Source: G963422275 sp963422275 (lineage in GTDB: Bacteria; Pseudomonadota; Alphaproteobacteria; Rhodobacterales; Rhodobacteraceae). From it: a stretch of DNA of 64,000 nucleotides. Below, in pieces: positions 44,894 to 54,656 of the stretch; within the stretch, counting starts at the first letter, position 1; the number at the start of each line of letters is the position of its first letter. The stretch covers positions 2,294,001-2,358,000 of the forward strand of contig OY729418.1 of the NCBI GenBank assembly GCA_963422275.1. The letters run 5' to 3'. Below the pieces are notes generated by a model. The model was not told where the DNA came from. It saw nothing but the letters and a program-made list of their open reading frames with translations, and did no database searches. The position numbers were made by a program, and so were the translations under genes.

Positions 44894-46258
44894 CTAAATT
44901 GGCTCAACGTTAAGCCAAATGCCTTCTTCCGGTCTGAGAGTCAGAATGAGCACCGGCGCCGGGTTGCGTCCGGCCGCGCGCGTGAAGCGAAAGCGTGAGA
45001 TCAGGGATGAAAGCATTATCACTGCTTCAGTCATCGCGAAATTCATTCCGATGCAGATGCGCGGACCGCCGCCAAACGGCAGGAATGCGTACGGGTTGAT
45101 GGCTCTGGGATCCGTGAAACGATCCGGATCGAATCCGTCCGGATCGTTCCACAGAAGGCGATTTCGGTGCAACGCGTAGATCGGAAGGAACATCGTGTCT
45201 CCACGCCTGACCTCCCTACCGCCGATCTTGTCGGGATGCTGTGCCTCGCGAGCCAGCAACGCGGCCGGCGGATAAAGGCGCAATGCCTCTTGGACAACCC
45301 TCCGCGTCAACACGAGCCGTTCTAGGTCCGCGGCCGTCGCAACCCGGTTTCCGAGAATTTTCCGAGTCTCCGTGCGCGTCGTTTCTTGGACCGCCGGGTC
45401 GAAGGCCAGAAGGTACAGGGACCAGGACAGCGCGAGCGCTGTCGTTTCGTGCCCGGCGACAATGAATGTAAGCAGATTGTCTCTCAGTTCGATGGCATTC
45501 ATCTTGCGGCCTGACTTCGGGTCTTGTCCCGATCTCAGCAAATCGAGCAGGTCCTCCCGACCAAGCGACTTGCTGGAATCTTGGCGCGCACGAATGGCGC
45601 TTTCGGCTATTCTGCGCATCGACCGGATTGCTTGAGTTCCCTTTATCCGGCCAGGACGGGGAACCCAGCCTGGTGCGCCGATCACATCAAGCAGCGACAC
45701 TTTTGCAGCGCTTCTGATATAGTCGTCGATCGCTTTGTGGACCACCGAGCGGTCGATGGATTCGCCGCCTGAAAACGTTATGTCGCTGATGACCTCGAAA
45801 GTCGTCGCCACGATCTCTCGATGCATGTCTACGGGCGATCCTGCATCTTCCTTCAATCGTGCGATCATTCTGGAGACCGCCTTTGTCATGGTTGGGGCCA
45901 ATCCCGCGATGTTGCGGGTGGAAAACACGGGTGTCGCGGCCCTGCGCTGCCAAAGCCAGTGCCTCCCTTCAGCTATGAACAGGCTCTCGCCAATTCCCGG
46001 CCGAAGCATGTTGGTTACAATGTGGGACTTCGGGTACATTTGCGGATGCTCACGCAAGATGCGCTTGAGCCCGCCCGGGTCCATGACCATGTGCCACCGC
46101 TTGATCATTCGTCCTGAGACCATGTTTTGGCGGGTCGCCAGTTCGGGGATGATTTCAAGCAAATTTTGCCTTGCCGTTCGCACGACATCCGGCAAGGATA
46201 GAACCCGCGTTGCAAGCAAGGCCTTGGCTGGGAGGTTTTCGGCATCCGTGTTTGCCAT
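44894..46258 (-). CDS. Cytochrome P450
   Basis: 454 residues. The I-helix oxygen-binding motif is FIVAGHETTALALSW, the K-helix ExxR is in VVQEALRLYPP, and the heme-binding loop is FLPFGGGPRICIGMNFAM with the axial Cys. The length and the absence of an N-terminal membrane anchor fit a soluble bacterial enzyme. It needs a ferredoxin or reductase partner, and none is adjacent. The substrate is unknown; the gene is an isolated single-gene unit between parC and the lipoprotein gene. Confidence 0.9.
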   Translation of the reverse strand: MANTDAENLPAKALLATRVLSLPDVVRTARQNLLEIIPELATRQNMVSGRMIKRWHMVMDPGGLKRILREHPQMYPKSHIVTNMLRPGIGESLFIAEGRHWLWQRRAATPVFSTRNIAGLAPTMTKAVSRMIARLKEDAGSPVDMHREIVATTFEVISDITFSGGESIDRSVVHKAIDDYIRSAAKVSLLDVIGAPGWVPRPGRIKGTQAIRSMRRIAESAIRARQDSSKSLGREDLLDLLRSGQDPKSGRKMNAIELRDNLLTFIVAGHETTALALSWSLYLLAFDPAVQETTRTETRKILGNRVATAADLERLVLTRRVVQEALRLYPPAALLAREAQHPDKIGGREVRRGDTMFLPIYALHRNRLLWNDPDGFDPDRFTDPRAINPYAFLPFGGGPRICIGMNFAMTEAVIMLSSLISRFRFTRAAGRNPAPVLILTLRPEEGIWLNVEPI

Positions 46259-46472
46259 TGGCTGAAAGGCCTGAATCGGGCACCCTAGTATCGATGCGAC
46301 GTCCCTTCTTGACTCGCCTGCATTGAGGTGTCAATGCTTGCTGGTCGATGCTTGCTGGAGCGGAATGTGCTGTGCTTCAGGCTCATCATCGAAGTCCTGC
46401 GGAGCTTGGGCATCTAGCAGACAGCCTGATCGAGGAAGCCCATGGGTCCGCGATAGAGACGGAGGAGCAGGA

Positions 46473-47132
46473 ATGCATGGGTGGTTACTCTACAGGAATC
46501 TGACCGGTGCGCTTGCGATTCTCGCTGCGCTTGGGGCGTGCGGTACGGGCGGCGATCTTGGGGAGACTCCCGAACCAATAGGCGACTTCAGGCTTGGGCA
46601 TGTGGTTGCATTTGCCGACAAGGCAAAATCAACCCTTGCATCGAGAACCGCGGAAGCCACCGAGATCGAGGCCGCGATCTCGGCGGCAGTAAAGGAGCGG
46701 TTGGGTCGCTATTCCGGAGGGAAATTCTATCATATATCCGTGAAAGTGGATGCCTATCAGCTTGCCATTCCCGGCGTGCCGATCATTGCCTCCCCGAGGT
46801 CAGCAATGGTTCTGAAGATCGGCCTTTGGGACGACGCGACGGCGACGCAATTGAATGAGGAGCTTCACACGCTAGCTGTAATTGAACCGACCACATCCAC
46901 CACGATTTTCGGATCTGGCTATGTCCGTGACAGCGAGCAACAGCTGGAAGTCCTCGCCGCAAGGGCAGCGGAGTTGATCGAAAGCTGGCTCAAGTCGGAT
47001 GTGAGCCCGATTGCGAAACTTGGTCCGCTTGCCGAAATTGCGCCAGAAGGCGTCCCTTCCGCTCCTGAAACAACGGACGACAGTGGTAACGATGATGGGA
47101 GCGAGTTGCCGCAAGAACAGGCAGAAGCGTGA
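46473..47132 (+). CDS. Putative lipoprotein of unknown function
   Basis: 219 residues from ATG 46473. The signal sequence ends with the lipobox LGACG, so it is probably lipid-anchored. The mature part begins GDLGETPEPIGDFRLGHVV and has an alpha/beta pattern with ISVKVDAYQLAIPGVPIIASPRSAMV. The C-terminal tail is acidic and low in complexity (ETTDDSGNDDGSELPQEQAEA). It resembles uncharacterised lipoproteins of Rhodobacterales; I do not know a function. Confidence 0.65.
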   Translation: MHGWLLYRNLTGALAILAALGACGTGGDLGETPEPIGDFRLGHVVAFADKAKSTLASRTAEATEIEAAISAAVKERLGRYSGGKFYHISVKVDAYQLAIPGVPIIASPRSAMVLKIGLWDDATATQLNEELHTLAVIEPTTSTTIFGSGYVRDSEQQLEVLAARAAELIESWLKSDVSPIAKLGPLAEIAPEGVPSAPETTDDSGNDDGSELPQEQAEA

Positions 47133-47338
47133 TTGTTTCGGGTTCGCTGCAAGGAACGTGCGTGGCCGTGCAATTTCTCGGCGGCGGATGACGCAGTTTT
47201 CGCCAAGAGTTGCGTTTTGAGCGGCTCGGCGGAGCTTGACTTCGCTGATAGCGAGGTGTGGCTTGCGACCAAGCTGTAGATCGCCCTCCCAAATCGCTTG
47301 CAGTTCCTGCACTGGAAGAATAAGTGTCAATCCTCTGC

Positions 47339-47414
47339 AGGGGTGTAGCTCAGTTGGAAGAGCATCGGTCTCCAAAACCGACGGTCGGGGGTTCGAGTCC
47401 CTCCGCCCCTGCCA
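47339..47414 (+). tRNA. tRNA-Trp (CCA anticodon)
   Basis: 76 nt with an encoded CCA end. The acceptor strands AGGGGTG and CGCCCCT pair. The D-arm contains AGCTCAGTTGGAAGAGC, the anticodon loop is CTCCAAA, and the T-arm has TTCGAGT flanked by GGGGG and CCCTC-type stem strands. tRNA-Trp directly before secE is the common arrangement in alphaproteobacteria. A weak promoter candidate (TTGCAG at 47298, TAAGTG at 47321, 17 bp apart) lies just upstream. Confidence 0.93.
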
Positions 47415-47684
47415 GATGGCGCCGGTTGAGCGAGGCTTCAAGCCGACATGTTGATCTTGAATGCGTCGGCTGTCTCGCATAGCTTGTGTCGTGAAAAGGG
47501 CAATTGTGGCGAGACCGCAGGTAGTGGCGCCGGATGGGTACACAGCTTCGATTTGGAATCTCGCGGATCATCTAGCGAAGTTAAGCGGAGAGCGGACGTT
47601 AGTCTAATGGTGCTCTTGGCTATAGCCCGTTTTTGAGTTAGACAGTTCATTTGTTTCCACCTTGGCAATTACCGAGTTAACGCG

Positions 47685-47879
47685 ATGGCACTGAATACAC
47701 CGTTCCGCTTCATGCAGCAGGTTCGGACTGAAGTCTCGAAGGTCGTTTGGCCAAACCGCCGGGAACTCTTGGTCACCACAGCCATGGTGTTCCTTATGGC
47801 AGCCTTGGCATCGATCTTTTTCTTTCTCGTCGATCAAGTCATACGTCTTGGCCTGTCGGGCATTTTAGGCTTGTTTTGA
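47685..47879 (+). CDS. secE: Preprotein translocase subunit SecE
   Basis: 64 residues, the normal size of the single-span alphaproteobacterial form. Amphipathic RFMQQVRTEVSKVVWPNRREL precedes one membrane segment, TTAMVFLMAALASIFFFLVDQVI. It stabilises SecY in the SecYEG translocon. The gene normally lies next to nusG; here 8.4 kb of mobile DNA lies between them. Confidence 0.93.
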   Translation: MALNTPFRFMQQVRTEVSKVVWPNRRELLVTTAMVFLMAALASIFFFLVDQVIRLGLSGILGLF

Positions 47880-48659
47880 CCATCGCGCCTGATCAATGCG
47901 GCGCATGTCGCCTTCGCTCGATTTTTTTCTGTGCCTTTGGCGACGCTGGCCGACCAGAGTGAAATGCTGACTCTGTTGCGCGACATGTTCTCCAGCTGAA
48001 CCGCTGCTCCTGTTTTCTGCCTTGGACCAGCGAGGTCTGGATCATTTTCGAACAAAACAAAGCGGGCAGCCTGCAAGTCGGATTCCGCGATTAAGAGACA
48101 AGCGGCAACGCTCCGAGAGCAAATGCGCCCTTGGTCGCGAAGCCATTCATGAAGTTTGCCTGCAGTCTCGCCCGGCCACCCGCAGGCAACGCTTCCAGTG
48201 TCTCGTCGTCCGGCCGTGGAACCCGTCCACGTCGACCGTCTCTTGGGTATCTTGCATAGCTCTTCGATGTCCCGCCTCGCGTGATACCCGTCGGACAATT
48301 CGGCCAGGCTGCATCTTTCCGGGACCGCGAGCATGGTGGCGAGCTTGAAGCTGACCGGCGTCCTGATCTGCATCCTCCGAAGGTACGACACCAGTCCCTG
48401 CGGGCAGTGGCCGTACGGTCACCTGGACGTCAGCGATCTGGCGCCGGGTCGGGTGGTACCCGAAGTGGGCAGTTGCCTGGTGATTCGCAATTCGCGGGTC
48501 ATTGAACTGGGTTTCCGCAGACCCTAAATTACCCCTCGTTGTGGAGGGAGGAATTGCGATGCACAAAACGACTAAACCGTTGATATTTCACCTAAGGTAC
48601 CTATCGTTCAACGTTATTCTGAACCGGGGGTGTTTTGAGAGAGAGAGGAGGTGATTGGA
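47880..48659. other. Region after secE without recognisable genes
   Basis: About 780 bp with several open frames on both strands, but none matches a family I know or has convincing initiation signals. It is the left part of the material inserted between secE and nusG and may be degraded mobile DNA. A good Shine-Dalgarno (GAGGAGGTGAT) at its end belongs to the next small gene. Confidence 0.45.
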
Positions 48660-48731
48660 GTGAGCAAGAAGAAGAAAGTGAGCAAGAAGAAGAAAGTGAG
48701 CAAGGAGAAGAAAGTGAGCAAGGAGAAGAAA
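48660..48731 (+). repeat. 18-bp tandem repeat, four units
   Basis: Four in-frame units of GTGAGCAAGAAGAAGAAA type (units 3 and 4 have AAGGAG in place of AAGAAG). Each codes VSK(K/E)KK. Because every unit begins with GTG, each is also a possible start codon. Copy number could change by slippage without breaking the frame. Confidence 0.85.
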
Positions 48732-48890
48732 GCGTTGGAAGCGATCGAACTCGCACTTAAAGCGGTCAAGCTGACGGAATGGAATCAGAGCGCGGAATTG
48801 AAGGGATGGGTGAATGGGCTGTTTCACTTGGCGGAGAAACGCATTGCCGATGTATTGGAAGAGGAGGGCTTCGACGAACCGTGGTACTAG
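48660..48890 (+). CDS. Small lysine-rich repeat protein
   Basis: 76 residues from GTG 48660, which lies seven bases after AGGAGG. The protein starts with four copies of a six-residue unit (VSKKKK, then VSKEKK twice) and continues with a helical tail ALEAIELALKAVKLTEWNQ ending DVLEEEGFDEPWY. The first 24 residues are very basic and the end is acidic. The unit is coded by an 18-bp tandem repeat. It could bind nucleic acid, but no family is recognised. Good initiation signals favour a real gene. Confidence 0.5.
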   Translation: MSKKKKVSKKKKVSKEKKVSKEKKALEAIELALKAVKLTEWNQSAELKGWVNGLFHLAEKRIADVLEEEGFDEPWY

Positions 48891-48977
48891 GTCTTCCTTT
48901 TGACCGAACAGCACTATATGTTGCGCTTCCCATTGCGGGTGGCACAGCATATAGTGTCTTCCGCAGGGAAATCTCTC

Positions 48978-48991
48978 GGGGGGGGGGGGGG
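48978..48991. repeat. Homopolymer of 14 G
   Basis: An uninterrupted run of 14 G in a 190-bp stretch without a gene, between the lysine-rich gene and the IS5-family element. Such tracts change length readily during replication and are also prone to sequencing error. A run of 10 G also occurs at 30485-30494. Confidence 0.85.
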
Positions 48992-49086
48992 ACAACAACC
49001 GACATTGGGGCACCCCACATATGGTTAGATCGGCAAAAATGGCCTCACCGGCTCAAATAGCCTCATACGGCAACGCTTTTGCTCTA

Positions 49087-50312
49087 GGGAACCTCTGAAT
49101 ATAGCCCGGTTTTGGGCGTTGCATTGCGTATCCGGTGCGCGCCTGTTATTTTGCGCCACGCCTTTTTTGGGGGGATCCTGACATGCAACGCCTTCAGCAA
49201 CTGACCTTTGCCAGCCTCGAATACGATCGCAAGAAGCGCAAGACGCGCCGCGAGATCTTTCTGGAGCGGATGGACGGCCTGATCCCCTGGGAGCGCCTGG
49301 AGGCCCGCATTGCGCCAGTGTATCCGAAGGGCGGCCGCAGGGGGCGACAGCCGTATCCGCTGTCGGTGATGCTGCGCGTGCACTGCGTTCAATTGTTTTA
49401 CAACCTGAGCGACCCGTTGATGGAGGACCAGCTTGCGAGGCGGAGAGCATCCGGCGCTTTGCCGGGGTGAGTCTTGAGAAGGTTCCGGACGAGACGACGA
49501 TCCTCAACTTCCGCCATCGGCTGGAGAACCACGGACTGGCGCACCAGCTGTTTGAGGATATCAGGGATCACCTGGCCGAGCGGGGGGTTTTGCTGAAGAA
49601 GGGCACCATCGTTGACGCCACCATCATTTCGGCGCCGTCGTCGACCAAGAACGAGAGCAACGCCCGCGATCCGGAGATGCACCAGACCAGGAAGGGGAAC
49701 CAGTGGCATTTCGGGATGAAGCTGCACATTGGCACCGACACCCGGGGTCTGGTGCACCATCTGGAGGGAACGGCCGCGAACGTTCACGACCTGACGCCTT
49801 CGGATCGGCTTCTGCACGGCGAGGAGGAGCAAGTCTGGGGTGACTCCGGATATCGCGGGATCGGCAAGCGGGCGGAGCACGCGCATCGCGATGTTTCGTG
49901 GCAGATTGCCATGCCCCCGGGCCAGCGCCGGACGCTGGCGCCGGGCAGCGCCGCGGCCAGGGCGGAGAAGGCGAAGGCCCGGGTGCGGGCCCGGGTGGAA
50001 CATCCGTTCCGGATCATCAAGCGGGTGTTCGGCTACGACATGGTTCGGTATCGGGGTTTGGACAAGAACGTGCAGCGGCTTGCGCTGCTTCTGGGCTTCT
50101 CGAACCTGATGATTGCCCAGCCGCACTTGCAATGACAGGGGAGAAGTGTGTCCGGAATTTGCCGGACCGGCCCCGCGGGGGCTGAAGTGGCGGCGGTTTC
50201 GCCCCGAAAACGCGCATTTGCGGCTTCCGGACCGCCGAAAAACGACCGGTGCAGCCGGGAAGGGCAAATTCCGCAGCAAATCCAAAAAAAACCCTCCAAA
50301 TCAGAGGTTCCC
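49087..50312 (+). mobile_element. IS5-family element (IS5-type group)
   Basis: 1226 bp with terminal repeats GGGAACCTCTGA (left) and the reverse complement of TCAGAGGTTCCC (right). TA flanks both ends, in a CTAG context, which fits IS5-type target duplication. A relative's end fragment lies at 13602-13844. The 3' 170 bp downstream of the transposase are noncoding. Confidence 0.85.
49183..50135 (+). pseudogene. IS5-family transposase with one frameshift
   Basis: From ATG 49183 the frame reads MQRLQQLTFASLEYDRKKRK and RREIFLERMDGLIPWERLE up to LSDPLMEDQL. A base is missing there (near 49432), and the protein continues in the next frame as CEAESIRRFAGVSLEKVPDETTILNFRH. The DDE core is otherwise intact: Asp in GTIVDATII, Asp in VWGDSGYRGI and Glu in RVEHPFRIIKRVFG. 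It is otherwise close to full length, so the damage is recent. Confidence 0.8.
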
Positions 50313-50341
50313 TAGGGCATCTACATACAAAACCTTGAAGG

Positions 50342-51344
50342 ACCCGAGTTATGGATAAGCTCTGTTTTCTTTTGGAATGCACCGAATGGCGTCTGGCACG
50401 ACGATTTTGCCGATTTTGACCTTTGGCTGCGCCAGAATGCAGGCAGCCAGACATGACAGGATATGAACGAAGGCATTTGTTGGGGATCGGTGTCGTGTGC
50501 GTTCCAATCCCATGCTCGATTTCAGTTTATCGAACAGCGTTTCAATGATGAACCGCTTCCGCAACATGATTTGGTCCGGAATGGGCCGAAGAACGTTTTT
50601 CATGTTGCGGCGAATGCCAGTGATCAGGTGCAGGCCCTGTTGCCGCAAACGCTGGAAAAGCGGCTTCGGAATGCAGCCTTTGTCGCCGAACGCCTTGCCT
50701 TCCAACTCGGCAATCATGGTCTCAAGCAGCTTGCGGTCGTCGGTGTTTTCAGGCGTGATCTTGACGGCCATGACCTGACCCTTGTCGTTGATGACCAGAT
50801 GCAGCTTGAACCCGAAAAACCACCCCCTGGCGCTGCGGCCCCGCTTGGCCAGTCCCTTGAAGACCTTGTTCCGGTTGATCCGTGCGTTGTGGCAGACAGC
50901 GAGCTTGGCGCTGTCCACAAAACAGATCCCGCTCACCGCGAAAGCATTGCATCAAGATGCAAGACGGAACCGGCAAGCGCGGCATCAGGGCGACAAACCG
51001 TCCGCAGCTCGGCAGGTCTCCAAAGCGGTCGCGATGTTTCCGCTCCACGCCATGGAACCGGAAAGCCTTGAAATGCTTGAAGGGCGAGAGATGAAACAGC
51101 ACCATGATGAAGAGCCTTTCGCTGAGCGAGAGCTTGCCCGAGCGCGAGCGCTGGCGGCCTGTGCCGATCAGCCGATGCCGCTCCCATTCTTCAAAGGCCT
51201 TTGCAAAGTCGTCGAGACAGCAGAACAGTGCGATGATGGAGGTGCTCATTGAGGGGATCCCATCCGTTGATTTTGGTTGCGGATACAGAATCAGGCCACG
51301 CCCGATTTGGGAACCCCCTCACCCCTCTTGTCCAGAATTGGGGT
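50342..51344 (-). mobile_element. IS982-family element, copy 2, with target duplication
   Basis: 1003 bp. The left repeat ACCCGAGTTATGGATAAG matches the reverse complement of the right end (ACCCCAATTCTGGACAAG) at 14 of 18 positions. TTGAAGG is duplicated on both sides (50335-50341 and 51345-51351), a 7-bp target site as known for IS982. It lies between the IS5-family element and the prophage terminase gene and is nearly identical to copy 1 at 1-997, so transposition was recent. Confidence 0.9.
50349..51249 (-). pseudogene. IS982-family transposase, frameshifted as in copy 1
   Basis: The N-terminal frame runs from 51249 (MSTSIIALFCCLDDFAKAFEEW) to about 50940, and the C-terminal frame from 50936 (SGICFVDSAKLAVCHNARI) to 50349. 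The break lies at the same CFRGE codons as in copy 1. The catalytic residues Asp (FVDS), Asp (GDKGC) and Glu (IIETLFD) are kept. Differences from copy 1 are scattered substitutions only. Confidence 0.82.
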
Positions 51345-51414
51345 TTGAAGGGCATTGAAAGCCACCAGACGCGCTCTGTGTCGCTGGTTTTCCCGTCTGG
51401 GGGGTTCTGAAGCT

Positions 51415-52734
51415 ATGGGATTGCGCGGCCCGGGGGCGAAACCCGTCAAAAAGGTCAAACGCGCGACCGAGGGCGAGGTTGCGACCTTCAAGAGCGTCAA
51501 TCCGGACGATCCGATTGCCGAGCAGGTGATTTCGTGGCCGGAATGCCTGCCGGTGCCCTCCGGGATGCTTGCCGGAAACAAGATGCGACTGATGTCTTGG
51601 CAGAAAGAAATCGTCCGGGGGCTGTATCCACCCGATCGATCCATCCGGCAGGGCATAATCTCGGTTCCGCGAAAGAACGGCAAGACGGGGCTAGTGGCGG
51701 GGTTCGCGCTGTGCAGTTTGTGCGGGCCGCTGTCTGAAACAATGGGCGAAGTCTACAGCGCGGCGGCTGACAAGGCGCAAGCCGCGATAACTTTCAGGGT
51801 GATGAAGGCGATAATTGAAGCAATTCCTGAACTTTCCGACCGCATTATCATCCGGCAGTTCGACAAGACGATGGAAGACGTAGCGACCGGCTCAATCTAC
51901 CGCGCCCTTTCTGCCGATGTCGCGACCAAGCACGGTCTGTCGGCTTCCTTCGTGGTCTGCGATGAACTCGCGCAGTGGCCGTCTAGGAGCCTGTGGGATG
52001 TTCTCTCCACCAGCACCGGGGCGCGGGCACATCCTTTGGTGATCGCCACATCAACGCAGTCGCACCTGAAAGACCATCTCATGTCGGAGCTGGTCGACTA
52101 CGGGAAATCGGTGATGGCCGGGGGGGGTGAGGATAGCGCGTTTTACGCGGCGCACTGGGAAGCACCCGAGGATGCGGATCCGTGGAGCGAAGAGACTTGG
52201 CGGGCCTGCAACCCCGCGCTGGGCGTCATCCGGAGCATCGAGGACTTGCGTTCCTCCGCGAAACAGGCGCAACGGATGCCAACGCGGGAACCGGCTTTCC
52301 GCAACCTTTATCTCAACCAGCGGACCAGCGATGAGGGCGGGTTTATGCCGGTTTCCGACTGGCTGGCTTGCCAAGGCGAGCTACCCGACCTTGAAGGGCA
52401 AGTGTGCCATATTGGGATGGACTTGGCGAGCGTTTCCGACCTTGCGGCCGTTGCCGCCTATTTCCCTGACACCGGCGCGGTGAAGGCTTGGTGCTGGGTC
52501 AGCGAAAAGACTTCGCAGGACGGCCGGATACCCTATGACGCTTGGATCAGCGAGGGCATCGCCTTCCGGTGCGGGAAGACGATAGACAAAAGGCGCATTG
52601 TCCAGTTTCTCGGTGAGCTGACCGGTAAATACGATGTGCAGTCGGTTTCTTATGACCGCTGGGGTATGTCGGAGGTTCAGCGTCTCATCGAAGAAGATGG
52701 CGTCTACACGCCAGAAACGCTCCAGACTGTGTGA
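51415..52734 (+). pseudogene. Phage terminase large subunit, N-terminal part
   Basis: From ATG 51415 (MGLRGPGAKPVKKVK) the protein has the ATPase region with SVPRKNGKTGLVAGFALCSL as Walker A-like motif and ASFVVCDELAQWPSRSLWDVL as Walker B. The nuclease domain starts VCHIGMDLASVSDLAAVAAYF with its first metal-binding Asp. This is a HK97/phage P27-like DNA packaging motor. The gene is cut at 52721 by an IS1182-family element, and the frame ends inside the terminal repeat. Its C-terminus resumes at 54394. An ORF extension upstream to 51355 is not expected to be native. Confidence 0.82.
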
Positions 52735-54393
52735 AAACCCGTGATTTTCTGGCTTATGGGGTTGCATTTTCGGGTTTTTGGTCTGTTTTTCTGTTCTGCC
52801 CGATTTTCCAGGTGTTTGGAGTGTTTTTTCGCTCTCTGTGCCGGTACGAGGCGAGATGTTGCAGCCGGACCGCATTTTGTCTCCGATCACGCCCTTGCAG
52901 CTTCGATCAGAGCCGGAATGCCAATGAGGTTGGTGGCTCGACGGATGTTGCAGGCGAGTGCAGTGAGGCTGAACTCGGCGCGGACGTTGTCGAGACGGCG
53001 CATCAGGAATGCCCCTTGCCCCATCCATTGCTTAATGGAGCCGAAGGGGTGCTCGACTGTCTCGCGACGATCATTGAGGATATCGGGCCGGGCGGCCAGC
53101 CGCGCGGCCATGCGCTCCAACACCGCCTCGTTTTCGTACCGCGTCACTGTCCGGGCCTCGCTGGTCGTGCAGCGGGCCTTGAGCGGGCAGGTCTTGCAGG
53201 CCCGAAAGTTGCGGCATTTGCGCTCAAAGACGCCCTCACGCACAAAATGCTTCTTGCCGACAGGAGGCAAGCTCTGCCCGCCAGGACAGATGCAGCAATC
53301 CGCTTCAGAGTCGTACCGGAACCGCTCCTTGACGAACAACCCCTTGGTCGCTGCAGCGCCGCGCCGGGGTTTTGGCACGAAGGGCGTGGCCCCCCCCGCT
53401 TCGCAGGCCTCGATATCCTCGATCGCGAAACACCCCTTGTCCGCGACCACATCGATGGCGTCAATATCCAGTGACGCACGCGCCGCCGAAACAGTCTGTG
53501 CCAGCAACCCCAGATCGCTGACCTTGGCGTGAACCTGCCGCTCGGCGATCAGCTTGTGCTTGGCATCCACCGCGATCTGGATATTGTAGCCCACACCGAC
53601 GCGGGTGTTGCGCTCCAGGGCGCGGGCATCCGGATCGGTCAACGACAACTGGTCCTCGCCGCTTTCCTCCAGCGTCTTCTGATATCCGGCCAGTTTCTCC
53701 CGCCGTTCCTTCATCGATGCTATCTTCTCGGCGAGCTTTTCGGTCGTTCCGCCTCCACTCGGCGGTTCGCCATCCCGGCTATCGGCGTCGTTCAGTTCAC
53801 CGAGACACTTCTCCAGACGCTCGCCGACTTTCGCCAGATCGCGTTTCAAAGATGCCTTGGTGAAATTACGGCCTTGTCATTGACGGCCTTGATCCGCGTG
53901 CCGTCCACCGCCAGCAACTCGCGGCCATAAAGGTCAAGTTCCTGGCACAGCCTCACGAACTGGCGGAAAACCGAACGGAATGCTTTACGGTTGTCGCGCC
54001 GAAAATCCGCGATCGTCTTGAAATCGGGCTTGAGCTGACGCATCAGCCAAATCACTTCGAGGTTGCGGTGCGTCTCCGCCTCCAGACGACGGCTCGACCG
54101 CACCCGGTTCAGATAGCCGTAGATGCAGAGCTTCAGCATGTCCGCAGGGTCGTAGCCCGGCCGGCCCGTCGCTTTCGGCTTTACTCGCCTGAACCCCATC
54201 GCATCCAGATCAAGTCCGTCAACGAAAGCGTCGATGAAGCGAACGGGATTGTTTTCGCCCACGCAATCCTCGACCCGTTCGGGTAGCAGCAGGGATTGCG
54301 AGCGCTCTGTTCCAGTCTTGTGTCCTATGCCTCAACATAACGCCTGCCAGAACGTGCGGGAATCCCAAATGCCCGGTTTCCACACAGTCTGGA
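52721..54393 (-). mobile_element. IS1182-family element inserted in the terminase gene
   Basis: About 1673 bp. Its ends form an inverted repeat: TCCAGACTGTGTGAAAACC on the left, and the reverse complement of the right end reads TCCAGACTGTGTGGAAACC. The element separates the terminase at LQTV on the left and TVWTAFGQGYASM on the right. I could not find a convincing direct target duplication. The transposase reads on the minus strand. Confidence 0.75.
52887..54262 (-). pseudogene. IS1182-family transposase with frameshift
   Basis: The first part (54262 to 53846) starts MGENNPVRFIDAFVDGLDLDAMGF and reaches the first catalytic Asp in LLAVDGTRIKAVN. A frameshift near 53865 (after NDKA) is needed to continue as NFTKASLKRDLAKVGERLEK. 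The second part (to 52887) has VVADKGCFAIEDIEACE, the cysteine-rich segment FRACKTCPLKARCT and the Glu motif RRETVEHPFGSIKQWMG. It is nearly full length (about 455 residues), so one base change separates it from function. Confidence 0.8.
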
Positions 54394-54624
54394 CAGCTTT
54401 CGGACAGGGTTACGCGTCCATGTCGTCCGCAATAGCCGCGTTGGAAGGTTGCATACTCGATACATGATGGGAACGGGATGCTGACATGGCAATTCAGCAA
54501 CTTAGTTGTGGATACAGACCCTGCGGGCAACCGAAAGTTCACGAAGTCGAAAGCCCGGGATAAAATTGATGCCATGGTGGAGCTGGTTATGGCGGTCGGC
54601 ACCGGGGCGAAGACGCCCGCGTAA
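54394..54624 (+). pseudogene. Phage terminase large subunit, C-terminal part
   Basis: Continues the nuclease domain cut at 52721: TAFGQGYASMSSAIAALEG. After a one-base shift near 54465 comes HDGNGMLTWQFSNLVVDTDPAGNRKFTKSKARDKIDAMVELVMA, the conserved terminase tail with its metal-binding Asp residues. The stop is at 54622-54624, so besides the IS there is a frameshift. Confidence 0.72.
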
Positions 54625-54656
54625 GAATGGAACTTTGAGGTGATAGAGGTTTGAAG

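Noticed and set aside
48147..48566. 139-residue minus-strand frame after secE
   Set aside because: It has no recognisable family, no convincing ribosome binding site and shadow-like composition. It is left within the unassigned region.
48660..48731. Possible CRISPR-like array
   Set aside because: The four 18-bp units are contiguous with no spacers and code in frame for VSKKKK, so this is a coding tandem repeat.
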